Shown piece after piece: positions 27,624-37,320 of a stretch of 64,000 nucleotides of DNA (its first letter is position 1; the number at the start of each line of letters is the position of its first letter). The notes under the pieces were generated by a model. That model had not been told where the DNA came from, made no database searches, and saw nothing but the letters and a program-made list of their open reading frames with translations. Both the position numbers and the translations under genes were made by a program. The stretch covers positions 195,040 through 259,039 of the forward strand of contig CAJJCY010000002.1 in NCBI GenBank assembly GCA_905182865.1, in the 5' to 3' direction. The DNA comes from an uncultured SAR324 cluster bacterium (GTDB lineage Bacteria; SAR324; NAC60-12).

Positions 27624-29231
27624 ATGGACCCAAATACTAATAATTTGATTCGACTTGCAGACACGATTTCCATGCGAGAGATGGATCGGCACGCAATTGA
27701 AGATTTAGGAATTTCTGGTTCAGTTTTAATGGAAAATGCCGCCCGCAGTGTTGCAGACTGGGTTGAAGAAAATAAATTAAAAAATGAACCTGAAGCCGGA
27801 GTTGTAGTTTGCTGTGGAAAAGGCAATAACGGCGGCGACGGATTTGCAATTGCCCGCCTGTTAGCGAACAGGGGGTATGATGTCAGTGTTGTAGATGCCG
27901 GACAGGCTAAAAAAAGAGATGCACAGAAAAACCAGTCATTGTGGGAAAAATTTGGAGAAAGTACTTCTTTTCCAGATACAAATGCGGCCCGACTGATTAA
28001 AGAAGCAGATGTTCTCATTGATGCTATTTTTGGTATCGGAATGGAGCAGGCGATTGAAGGTGCTTACCGGGAATGGATTGAAATTTTCAACTCAAACAAA
28101 AAAGCATTGCGAGTTGCCGTAGATATTCCATCCGGTGTTTCAACCGATGAGAGTCAGATTTTTGGTGTAGCCGCAGAATGTCATCAAACTATTTCATTTC
28201 AAACTGGAAAACCAGGATGTTTCCAGCATCCTGGTGTGAAATTTTCCGGAAATGTCCACATTGCTGATATTTCTATTCCGAAAATTTGGCCGGAACAAAT
28301 ATCCTCAAATCAAGACGATTCTGTTTCTTCCAATTTATATAATTCGACCTTTACATATTTGCTGACAGAGGAATTTGTCAGAGATTTAATTCCAGTCCGT
28401 TTTCCGGATGCACACAAGGGTTCCTCCGGACACGTGCTGACTGTCTGCGCATCTGCCGGGATGGGAGGTGCGGCAAGTCTAGCTTCTTCAGGTGCACTTA
28501 AAAGCGGAGCTGGTTTAGTAACAGCATGTGTTCCCAGCGAACTTCGTGATCATCTTCCAGGGCAGGCTCCGGAAATCATGACTGTTAGCCCTAAAAATGC
28601 ACCAGAATTTTTTACGGAAGAACATGCAGATTTTGTAGAACAACTTGCTTCAGTACGTGATGCTGTTGTACTCGGCTGTGGACTGGGCGTTCACTCCCGG
28701 ACCACCAAATTTGTGCAGCAACTGACAAAACACCTGGAAGGTCCGCTGCTGATTGATGCCGACGGCCTCAATAATTTGGATGAAGAAACCCTGAAGGAAC
28801 GATCTGGTGTCGCAGTCATAACTCCGCATCCACGTGAATTATCAAGACTTTGTGGACAAAGTGTAACAGAAATTCAGGATAACAGGATTGCAACAGTTCG
28901 GCGACTGTCCCAGGATTGGAATGTAGTTCTGCTGCTTAAGGGTGCTTACACCGTAATCGGCAGCCCAGATGGAAAAATATTTATCAATCCTACAGGAAAC
29001 TCAGCTCTGGCCACTGCCGGATCTGGAGATGTTTTAAGTGGTTTCATTGGAGGTTTTCTGGCGCAGGGACTTTCTCCTTTAAATGCAACTTTAACAGGTG
29101 CCTACCTTCACGGCCTTGCTGCAGAATGCTTAATCGAAAAAACTGAATCAAACAACATTGTTGCCAGTGAACTTTTTGAAGGCTTGCGTTTAGCAATAAA
29201 TGCCATCAAACTTCAAAACAGCACATCATAA
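27624..29231 (+). CDS. nnr: Bifunctional NAD(P)H-hydrate epimerase/dehydratase
   Basis: 535 residues joining two repair enzymes. The N-terminal YjeF/epimerase domain (about 1-220) has SMREMDRHAIEDLGISGSVL, then CCGKGNNGGDGFAIAR and VAVDIPSGVSTD. The C-terminal ribokinase-like ADP/ATP-dependent dehydratase (about 240-535) has PDAHKGSSGHVLTV, VITPHPRELSRLCG and TAGSGDVLSGFIGG. Together they return the damaged hydrate forms NADHX and NADPHX to NAD(P)H. The fused order matches bacterial Nnr. It begins 6 bp after the secreted protein gene. Confidence 0.95.
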   Translation: MDPNTNNLIRLADTISMREMDRHAIEDLGISGSVLMENAARSVADWVEENKLKNEPEAGVVVCCGKGNNGGDGFAIARLLANRGYDVSVVDAGQAKKRDAQKNQSLWEKFGESTSFPDTNAARLIKEADVLIDAIFGIGMEQAIEGAYREWIEIFNSNKKALRVAVDIPSGVSTDESQIFGVAAECHQTISFQTGKPGCFQHPGVKFSGNVHIADISIPKIWPEQISSNQDDSVSSNLYNSTFTYLLTEEFVRDLIPVRFPDAHKGSSGHVLTVCASAGMGGAASLASSGALKSGAGLVTACVPSELRDHLPGQAPEIMTVSPKNAPEFFTEEHADFVEQLASVRDAVVLGCGLGVHSRTTKFVQQLTKHLEGPLLIDADGLNNLDEETLKERSGVAVITPHPRELSRLCGQSVTEIQDNRIATVRRLSQDWNVVLLLKGAYTVIGSPDGKIFINPTGNSALATAGSGDVLSGFIGGFLAQGLSPLNATLTGAYLHGLAAECLIEKTESNNIVASELFEGLRLAINAIKLQNSTS

Positions 29232-29342
29232 AGCACTCAGCTGATTCAATTGATGTTAATTTTATCTTAGATCAAACTGGACCATTTTTCAGGCCACGAC
29301 CCACATTCTCATTAGCTGTATTCTGAATCATAAAACCTTTCA

Positions 29343-30950
29343 ATGCCTGCTTTCAAATCAAAAATAGATATTCAGTCTGCTGACTTTCATAATAACACTG
29401 AAAGCATGGGGAAATTGGTTGATGATCTCCAGGAGAAACTCCAAAAATCTGCTTTGGGTGGAAGTGAAAAAGCACGAAAAAAACATAGCGGGCGCGGCAA
29501 GCTTTTGCCCAGGGAGCGTGTACGTTTGTTACTCGATCCAGGCAGTCCATTTTTAGAATTTTCTGCTCTGGCTGCACTTGATGTATATGAGGATGATGTT
29601 CCTGCAGCAGGAATGATTACAGGCATCGGTCGTGTTTCCGGAACTGAAGTGATGGTTGTGGCAAATGATGCAACTGTTAAAGGTGGAACATATTATCCGC
29701 TGACGGTAAAAAAACATTTGCGGGCCCAGGAAATCGCACTGGAAAATCATCTGCCCTGTATTTACCTGGTTGATTCCGGAGGAGCGTTTCTTCCACGGCA
29801 GGATGAAGTTTTTCCGGACAAGGAACATTTTGGCCGGATTTTCTACAACCAGGCAAATTTATCTGCCAGAGGTATTTCTCAAATTGCAGTCGTAATGGGC
29901 TCCTGCACAGCAGGAGGAGCATACGTTCCTGCGATGAGTGACGAAAATGTGATCGTCAAAGACCAGGGAACTATTTTTTTGGGCGGACCTCCTCTTGTTA
30001 AAGCTGCAACCGGAGAATCTGTAACTGCCGAAGAACTTGGTGGTGGAGAAATTCACAGCAGGATTTCCGGAGTTACTGACCATCTTGCCCAAAATGATAC
30101 ACACGCCTTGAGCATCGCCAGAGAAATTGTGGCCGGACTGAATCGGAAAAAAGAATTGCCTGTAAAGATAAAACCAGTAGTTGATCCGCTTTATCCGCAG
30201 CATGAACTGCATGGTATTCTTCCCACAGATAATCGGCACTTTTATGAGATTCGCGAAGTGATCTCGCGTCTGGTTGACGCTTCTGCTTTTCATGAATTCA
30301 AGGCTCTTACGGTACAACACTTGGTCACGGGCTTTGCACACATTCACGGGTATCCGGTCGGAATTGTGGCCAACAACGGGATTCTGTTTTCCGAGTCTGC
30401 GCTCAAAGGGTGCGCATTTTGTTGAGTTGTGCAATCAACGTGGAATTCCGCTGATTTTCCTGCAAAACATTACCGGCTTTATGGTTGGGCAAAAAGTGAA
30501 CACAGTGGTATTATAAAAGATGGAGCAAAAATGGTTAGCGCCATGGCGAATTCCGTTGTTCCAAAATTTACAGTCATTATAGGTGGTTCTTTTGGAGCTG
30601 GTAATTATGGAATGTGCGGAAGGGCCTTTAGTCCGCGTATGCTCTGGACATGGCCCAATGCCAGAATTTCTGTTATGGGCGGAGAACAGGCTGCTTCAGT
30701 TTTGGCGACTGTCAAAAGGGAAAACATTGAGGCTGCAGGGAAAAAATGGAGTGTGCAACATGAGGAAGACTTTAAGCGTCCCATACGTGAACAATATGAA
30801 TTTCAAGGACACCCATATTATGCGACTGCTCGGCTTTGGGACGATGGAATTATAGATCCGGCTGATACCAGGATGGTACTCGGGTTGGCTCTCTCTGCCT
30901 CATTTAACGCACCTCTTGAGAAAACTGAATATGGTGTCTTCAGGATGTAA
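29343..30950 (+). pseudogene. Acyl-CoA carboxylase carboxyltransferase (methylcrotonyl-CoA type), frameshifted
   Basis: Beta subunit of a biotin-dependent acyl-CoA carboxylase; transfers carboxyl from biotin to an acyl-CoA. The first 355 residues read through [34 protein letters not shown] and [17 protein letters not shown], characteristic of the methylcrotonyl/geranyl group. The frame is then lost at the GGG at 30408-30410; the next frame reads [20 protein letters not shown], then a second shift at the A5 run at 30491-30495 leads to [13 protein letters not shown] and the rest. All pieces join into about 535 residues. No biotin-carboxylase subunit is adjacent. Its last codons (ACTGAATATGG...) are duplicated downstream at 32511 as part of a tandem repeat. 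Confidence 0.85.
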
Positions 30951-31078
30951 ATAATCATACTTGCAACGACTTGAATACTGCATTTAGATTAGATAAAATA
31001 AATGAGAATGCTGAAATATTTCAAATTTTCCAGCTTATAATTAGCTGAAATAGGTAAAGTGTATTTCATCTAACTAAA

Positions 31079-32150
31079 ATGAATCGGTTTTTACCCTTGG
31101 TTCTTGTCACACTCGTATTATTGCTGAGCAGTTGTTCCGAAAGAAGCGAGTACGGTAAAAAGAGCGATTATGAAAAATTAGGATATGGACCGTCGGGTTC
31201 AAACTTCGGGTTCAGGAATCATTAAAGGTGCCGTTTTAGACAATGCCAGTGATGCTTTGTCCGGTGTTAGTGTGACTTTTGCAAAATCTGGAACAACTTC
31301 TTCTGTAGTTACAACTGAAGACAACGGAACTTATAGTAAAACTTCGCTTAGCTCAGGGAATTACACTCTTACATACTCAAAAAGTGGCTACCTGGAGATG
31401 AGCCAGTCAGCTGAACTTACAGCAGACAACGAAACACTTACAGTGCCACAGTGAAACAATTTCCAGATACTTGTGCAAGTACTGGTACCATTTCGGAACA
31501 ATCAAGGATGCAGTGAGTGATAGCGTAGTTTCAGATGTTTCTTTAAGCGTCAGAAGTGGTTTGAACACGACTAGTGGTACAATCATCAAAACTGCTACTA
31601 CAGACAGTTCAGGTGAATTATTCCCTAAGCAGCATGAGCGCTGGCTGGTATACAATACAGTTTAGCAAATCAGGATATATTGCAGATAATTTTAATGTCT
31701 ATTCATGCGGAAGCGTTGGCAGCCAGGATGCCTCAATTTCTACTTCTTTAGCTAGCGGGACCATGCGAATTATTTTGCACTGGGGTGCAAGTAGTGGTCT
31801 TGGATTGTTGACTCGCACTTAACAGGACCTGATAATATGCACTAGCACTTAGGGCGTTTTCACATTTATTGGCCAGCATGCTAAACGAAATTTTTCTATT
31901 ATTACAAACGATTCATACTTGTTCTGGCTGTACAGCCAGTCAAAAGAGTGACAACGTTACGCTTGATCAAGATGATATAATGGTGCCCCTGGTACTGAAA
32001 CAATAACGATTCCAACTGATTCATGGCGCAGCGGAACCTATCGATACAGCGCTCATATTATCTACCAGACAACTGGATGCGATCTGGTAACGCTAGCAGT
32101 ACAAAATTTGCTGATCAGGAACAACTGTGAAAGTCTACTATAATACTACC
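31079..32150 (+). pseudogene. Decayed lipoprotein with carboxypeptidase-regulatory-like repeats, copy 1
   Basis: Begins MNRFLPLVLVTLVLLLSSC, a signal II peptide with lipobox LSSC. The frame is lost after about 35 codons; a following frame (31185-31454) reads a beta-sandwich repeat (GAVLDNASDALSGVSVTF, GNYTLTYSKSGYLEMSQS) of the carboxypeptidase-regulatory-like type, then a second repeat in another frame (GTIKDAVSDSVVSDVSLSV, GWYTIQFSKSGYIADNFN). Beyond that come fragments of a DUF2135/YfaP-like region (MRIILHWGA, later GTETITIP). At least five frame changes are needed, so this is a dead copy. The second copy at 32660 is similar but contains an extra domain. Confidence 0.75.
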
Positions 32151-32301
32151 AAGACTACCTACAATGTGCCTAACAGTGCTGGAACCTCTGGACAGTCTTT
32201 ACTATCGATGGTTCCAGCAAAGTCGTCACTACAGTTAATAGTATGAGCGCAGTAGCGGGGACTTCTGGGATCCGCCAGCGTTGAATAATGTTGTCTTTAC
32301 C

Positions 32302-32510
32302 ATGACACCAAAATTTTATCGTGAAACACTTCCCCTGCTCACGCACAGCCAGCAATACAACATTTAAGATTGACGTCTGGCGGTATTTCCATCCTGATGC
32401 CACCAAGACGGTTTATCTGCAGGCAGGAATTCACGGCATAGAACTTAACCGGCATTCCGGTTGTTCATGAATTCATGAAGTAAATTGAGGCACATCAGCT
32501 GGTCTACAAT
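32302..32510 (+). pseudogene. 5' fragment of an aspartoacylase-like gene (unit 1)
   Basis: Starts MTPKFYRETLPL and, after a frame change, reads IDVWRYFHPDATKTVYLQAG and IHGIEL, the start and zinc-binding HxxE of the M14-type succinylglutamate desuccinylase/aspartoacylase gene seen complete at 34269. It stops at 32510 where the duplicated carboxylase tail begins. This copy keeps the frame through the segment where the downstream copy has two small deletions. Confidence 0.75.
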
Positions 32511-34470
32511 ACTGAATATGGTGTCTTACGGATGTAAATAATCGTACTTTGAACTGGCTTGAATACTGCATTTAAATAGATTAAAAGAGGAATACTAAAA
32601 TTATCAAATTTTCCAGCTGAAAATTAGCTGAAAGAGGTCAAGTGTATTCATTCAACAAAATGAATCGGTTTTTACCCTTGGTTCTTGTCACATTCGCATT
32701 ATTGCTGAGTAGTTGTTCTGAAAGGAGCGAATATGGAGAAGCAAGTGATTATGAAAAATTGGGAGCCGCATGTATCCTGCTTCTGCAGACGTCACTGCAC
32801 CCACCGTATCTTCCGAGAGCCCCACAGACAATACCACCTACAATTCTCCCGCCACCACTGTTGCTGTGACATTCAGTGAAAATATGGCAACCGGTAGTGT
32901 TACAACAAATACAAGTGACACAACCTGTTCGGGTAGCTTCCAATTATCGTCCGATAATTTTACCACTTGCATTAAAATGTCAGCCGCCCCAGTGGCTTCG
33001 GATAATGACACAATCTTTACCATAACTCCTGCGAGCAGTCTTAGTGCAGCAACAACCTTCAAAGTCAAAATTACTACTTCCGTTACGGACATTTCGTGCA
33101 ACACTCTTGGAAGTGACAATAAAAGCATCGTAGGATTCAGTACCTCTCCATCGGGATCAGGTACAATTACAGGCAGTGTCCAGATGGACAATGGTAGTCC
33201 TTTGTCCGGAGTAAGTGTAAGTGATGCAGCTCTGGGGATCAACTGTTGCGACCACGACTTCTGACAGCGATGGTGATTTTAGTCAGGCTTCACTTTCTTT
33301 GGGCATGCATTCTGTGACCTATTCCAAGAGCGGCTACTTGGTTAACCTAACAGAACTGCTAGAAACAGATGGCCAAACACTTAATCTAGAGACGGTGAGG
33401 CTACTTCATGATAATTGCACATCCGGTACTATGTCAGGAAAAATAACGAATGCCGTGACTGGTGACAATATGTCAGGAGTTGATATGTGGTATGCCAACG
33501 GGATAAATAAGAACTGGCAACTGGTATACATTAACGGGCTTCTCTCAATTCTTGTCATCTATATTACAAAACGGTGGCTTGGTCCCTGACATAAGCAATC
33601 GCGGGCTGGTATACAATTCTGTCCTATAAATCCGGATACTATGTGGCATACCATAACGCCTTTGCCTGCGGTAACCAGGCTGATCAGAATAACTCGTTGT
33701 CTGCAATGGTTGAATAAGGAGAAATGCGTATTATGTTGAGATGGCCAAAACTAACCCAGTTACTGGAACAGATTTGGACTCACACCTCCAGATTCCTGAC
33801 AACGCAAGCAGGCACATTTCATATTTATGTATCGCTGCGACAAATTTTACTATGCAACCAATTCAAAGACTTGCAGTTCATGCTCATGCGATCAATTAAG
33901 TGACAACGTAACACTTGATAAGGATCATAACGTTAATTCAAGCCCCGCCTCTCCTCCTGGTGATGAAACCATCACAATTACTAAAGTTCGAAGCGGGACC
34001 TATAGTTACAGCGTTCACAATTACACTGAACAGTGAGAAGTAATTCATCTCCTGATGACAAATTTAGACATCGAGAGCTAAGGTTGAAGTAATCTATAAT
34101 ACAGTAGGGGACTCTGGTTAGAAAGAGATTCAATGTACCAAGTGATAATGGAACTCTTTGGAGAGTCTTTACTTTCGACTGCAGCGGACTCTGGCGATCC
34201 GGCTTCACTAGAGTCGAACAATGACCTACGAAAGCTACATCGCAACATTTATTAATCTTGTCTTTGCCATGATGCCAAAATTCTCTCTTGAAACAATTCC
34301 TCTGCACAGCACGGCCAGTGATGCAACTTTTGAGGTTGATGTCTGGCGCTATCATCATCCGGATGCCACCAGACGGTTTACCTCAGGCCGGAATTCATGG
34401 CATAGAATTGACCGGTATTCCGGTTGTACATGAATTCATGAAAGAAATTGAGGCGCATCAGCTTGTTTAT
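32511..34470 (+). repeat. Tandem duplication, unit 2
   Basis: Second copy of the unit at 30924. It begins with a copy of the carboxylase gene's end and the intergenic lead (ATAATCGTACTTTGAACTGG), the lipoprotein start at 32660, and goes on into the aspartoacylase gene. It is longer than unit 1 mainly through about 350 bp with an SbsA-type Ig-like domain after the lipoprotein signal. Confidence 0.75.
32660..34036 (+). pseudogene. Lipoprotein with Ig-like and carboxypeptidase-regulatory-like domains, copy 2, frameshifted
   Basis: Starts MNRFLPLVLVTFALLLSSC, again a lipobox. A following frame (32770-33264) carries a bacterial Ig-like (SbsA/Big_5) domain: APTVSSESPTDNTTYNSPAT, VAVTFSENMATGSV and TTFKVKITTSVTDISC. 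Next frames hold carboxypeptidase-regulatory-like repeats (GTITGSVQMDNGSPLSGVSV, SVTYSKSGYLVNLTE, SGKITNAVTGDNMSG) and a DUF2135/YfaP-like end (SDNVTLDKDHN, ETITITKVRSGTYSYSVHNY). Several indels split it. Such proteins are usually surface-attached and bind or display other molecules. It is possible that the intact relative lies elsewhere in the genome. Confidence 0.72.
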
Positions 34471-35172
34471 AATTTTATCTGTGTCCCTCTTTCAAATCCA
34501 ATGGGTCTGGACAGCCAGATCATGGGCGTACAGACGGGCTACAACAATCTGCACACCAACCAGCAAAACTGCTGGAACTGGAACCGGATTGGAAATTTAA
34601 AGGACGAACCAAGCCAGGAAGGACACTGGATCAAAACCCTGTTGGACTTATCTGCTCCGGCCGATATAATCCTCGATTTGCACACCGCCGGAGTGGAAGC
34701 GGCACCACATATTTACTATAACGAATCACAAAAGGAACACGTTACAGGTTTGGGAATTCCACACCTGCTGTCATGGAATATTTCATCAGACAGTTTTGCT
34801 GATACAAATTTTCAGCGTGGAAAAGTCGCCCTGACCTTTGAACTTTCCTCCAGCCGCAGTGTGCAGGGCGAATGGGTTAAAGAAAGTCTGATTTATTTGA
34901 GACGCTTTTTTGGCTTGCTACCGAAAGTTGAAGGATCACGAATCTGGCAAACAGAAAAGCAGCTAAAAAAATGGTATTCTCCAACCGGCGGAATTCTCTG
35001 CTGGCACAAAGACGCAGGTGATACAGTTGCAGAAGGAGATGTGATTGCAACGCTTTATACACGAAAAGGAAGTATGGATTTGAAATCACCTTTCACAGGT
35101 GTGCTGCTTCTCAAAAACCCGATTCACGCTCCGCATGAACGACAGGAACTGGCCAAGTTTCTGGTTGAATAG
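34269..35172 (+). pseudogene. Succinylglutamate desuccinylase/aspartoacylase-like deacylase, short frameshift near start
   Basis: An M14-type zinc deacylase. ATG at 34269 or 34272 opens MPKFSLETIPLHSTASDATF. Two small deletions around 34366-34390 shift the frame; the rest (34390-35172) is intact. Zinc ligands are visible as the HGIE of AGIHGIELTGIPVVHEF and the later His in LDLHTAGVEAAPHIYYN. The C-terminal part (EGDVIATLYTRKGSMDLKSP) has a small barrel-like region seen in the family. Substrate unknown: family members cleave N-acyl amino acids or related amides. Its 5' end is duplicated at 32302-32510. It may be translated with the lipoprotein upstream. Confidence 0.75.
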
Positions 35173-35382
35173 TTGATTTCACTTGTGTGTCTAACTGCAG
35201 AGTCTGCAGAAGAACTATAATGAATGTGTTGTAATACAGGATAAAGTGCCGCGAAAGCCATGAATCCAGGTAAATTTCTACAAAAATTTTCTCAACCAAC
35301 ACGTTGGGCTGGATCCTTTTCAAGTCAGAGGTGACAAGAAACATATTTTTCTTTAAGCTCTAATTAAAAATGTAAAATAATT

Positions 35383-36213
35383 ATGGCAGAAGACCCACAT
35401 ACTCTAGGTTTGGCCCTGGGCGGCGGTGCATTTCGAGGCACGGCTCATCTTGGTGTACTGAAAGCTTTGGAAGAAGAGAGACTGCGCCCCGGATTTTTGT
35501 GTGGTACAAGTGCCGGTGCAATGGCAGCAGCGTTTTATGCGTTCGGAATGGCTCCTGAAGAAATCCGTAACATTGCCCGAAATCTACGCTGGTTAAAAGC
35601 AACTAATTTTACATTTTCAAAACTGGGTTTACTCTCTAATAATGAGATAGGCAAATTCATCGAAAAATACCTGGGAGAAGTACAGATTGAAGATTCTTCC
35701 ATTCCGCTGGCAATAGTCGCAGCAGATATTTCAACCGGTGAAAAGGTGGTTTTCAAAACTGGAAGTCTGGCAACTGCCATTATGGCCAGTACCTGCATTC
35801 CAGGCGTTTTTATGCCGACTCAAGTTGACGGACGTATGCTCGTAGACGGAGCGATTGTAGAAAATGTGCCGATAAAAGTTCTCCAGGAAATGGGAGCAAA
35901 AGTTTGTGTGGGAGTGGATTTGGGCAGCGGAGGCTACCGCCAGCCTGAGTCAATGGTGGAGGTACTGCTGAATGCATTCAGTATCGCCATTGACCGTACA
36001 ATTCATAACCAAGGTGAGAAGGCGGATGTGATAATCAAACCTTCCCTTGCAGGATATAGTTTGACTGATTCCGGAAATTCGATAAAACTTTATGCGGAAG
36101 GCTACCGCAGTGGAATAATGGCCCTGGATGAAATTAAACTTCTTGTCGAAAAAGCCGGACCTTCTTCTCTCGAAGTTCTTGAACAGAAATTCAGAAGCTG
36201 GCTTGATACATGA
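35383..36213 (+). CDS. Patatin-like phospholipase (RssA/YchK type)
   Basis: 276 residues with the Ser-Asp dyad of patatins: oxyanion GGGAFRGTAHLGVLKAL, nucleophile GTSAGAMAAAF (GxSxG), and the DGAIVENVP motif holding the catalytic Asp. No signal peptide, so it is cytoplasmic or peripheral. Proteins of this class hydrolyse acyl esters of lipids; RssA-like members are poorly characterised. ATG at 35383; its upstream gene ends 210 bp earlier, so it may have its own promoter. Confidence 0.9.
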   Translation: MAEDPHTLGLALGGGAFRGTAHLGVLKALEEERLRPGFLCGTSAGAMAAAFYAFGMAPEEIRNIARNLRWLKATNFTFSKLGLLSNNEIGKFIEKYLGEVQIEDSSIPLAIVAADISTGEKVVFKTGSLATAIMASTCIPGVFMPTQVDGRMLVDGAIVENVPIKVLQEMGAKVCVGVDLGSGGYRQPESMVEVLLNAFSIAIDRTIHNQGEKADVIIKPSLAGYSLTDSGNSIKLYAEGYRSGIMALDEIKLLVEKAGPSSLEVLEQKFRSWLDT

Positions 36214-36471
36214 CTTTTTTATTTACCTGAAAAGCTTCTCTCCGTTTAGGTTTTTAAATTTTAAGCGGTCATCTCTAATAATCGGGCTTGATTTAGCAAT
36301 GTCTGTCTCTAATATAGTCTGAAATTCACCCTGCACCTCAAACAAAATAATTGCAAAGCTTTTAGTACTTTTTCATGAAACACCTTGCAGTTGTCATCTT
36401 CAATCAGATAATTACATATTTTCATTATTGAATATAAATATTTTTCAGCAAATCATAATTAATACTGAACA

Positions 36472-36852
36472 GTGCCTTATTTATCTATAGCAGCAATTGC
36501 CGTTGGTGGAGGATGCGGATCTGTAGCACGTTTTCTAGTTGCCAGAGAAATGGGACGCCTGCTCGGAAGTTTTCTGCCCTACGGCACATTGGTTGTGAAT
36601 GTACTCGGCTCACTGGCCCTGGGTTGGCTGGCAACGGTTTTCCTGGATCGTCCGGAAATCAACGTTGCTCTGCGACTTGGAATTGCTGTAGGATTCCTGG
36701 GAGCCTTCACCACATTTTCCACTTTCAGTTTCGAATCAGTTCAACTTTTACTGAATGGTGCAGTCTGGCGGGCAGCACTTAATGTTGCAGTCAATACTGT
36801 AGTTTGCCTCAGTATGTGCTATCTCGGTATACAGTTGGCACGGCTGGGCTGA
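36472..36852 (+). CDS. crcB: Fluoride channel CrcB/Fluc
   Basis: 126 residues with four membrane helices and the CrcB signatures: GGGCGSVARFLVAREMGR, LPYGTLVVNVLGSLALG and GFLGAFTTFSTFSFES. The dual-topology dimer exports fluoride and protects enolase and pyrophosphatase. The start is GTG at 36472; no clear Shine-Dalgarno precedes it. I looked for a fluoride riboswitch in the 258 bp upstream and did not find its conserved core. Confidence 0.93.
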   Translation: MPYLSIAAIAVGGGCGSVARFLVAREMGRLLGSFLPYGTLVVNVLGSLALGWLATVFLDRPEINVALRLGIAVGFLGAFTTFSTFSFESVQLLLNGAVWRAALNVAVNTVVCLSMCYLGIQLARLG

Positions 36853-36904
36853 TTTTTAAGGCGACTAGACTTTATAAGCACACTCTTAACTTTTCACAAT
36901 TATA

Positions 36905-37313
36905 TCAGGGAGAGTTTTTAGCAGGAATCAGCTTAATATTTCTTTTCGCAGCAATTTTACTTTGCCAAATTTTTCCCAGCTGTTCACGTGTGATGTTTGG
37001 GAGTTCGGTATCGGACCTGGGTGCGGATTGACCTCGCTTGATCACAAGAATTCCTGAAGGAACCAGTTCCAAGCGGTTTTTATCATCCCTTTTTAACAAA
37101 GCAAACTCAAAGTAACCACTGGCTTTGCTTTTGACAAGAACCTGTTTATTTTCTGTCTCAATCCAACTGAAGTGTCTCATCACCTCTAAGATGGGCTTGA
37201 AAGGTTGAACCGTCAGGTTGGGCAAAAGTAATTAAAAATGGTACCGCGGGGACAGCCATCAGATTCACGGCAAAGCCGGTAAGCAGTGCAATTGTTAAGC
37301 TGATACGTTTCAT
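36905..37313 (-). pseudogene. Stand-alone M6-protease propeptide-like protein, one frameshift
   Basis: From ATG at 37311-37313: signal peptide MKRISLTIALLTGFAVNLMA, then PFLITFAQPDGSTFQAHLRG and, after a one-base shift near 37170, WIETENKQVLVKSKASGYFE and the VPSGILV motif. This is the propeptide at the start of M6 (immune inhibitor A type) metalloproteases. It ends after about 135 residues with no catalytic domain. The catalytic M6 gene lies directly upstream on the same strand, 7 bp away. The pairing suggests a separately encoded propeptide/inhibitor or a broken M6 gene. Confidence 0.65.
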
Positions 37314-37320
37314 GTTTCTT

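Larger units (their letters stand above)
30924..32510 (+). repeat. Tandem duplication, unit 1
   Basis: Starts inside the last codons of the carboxylase gene and runs to 32510, where the sequence ACTGAATATGGTGTCTT from the carboxylase end starts again at 32511. It holds a lipoprotein gene copy and the 5' end of an aspartoacylase-like gene, both broken. The offset between copies at the left edge is 1587 bp. Confidence 0.8.

Noticed and set aside
36214-36471. Fluoride riboswitch before crcB
   Set aside because: I searched for the conserved core and found no convincing match.
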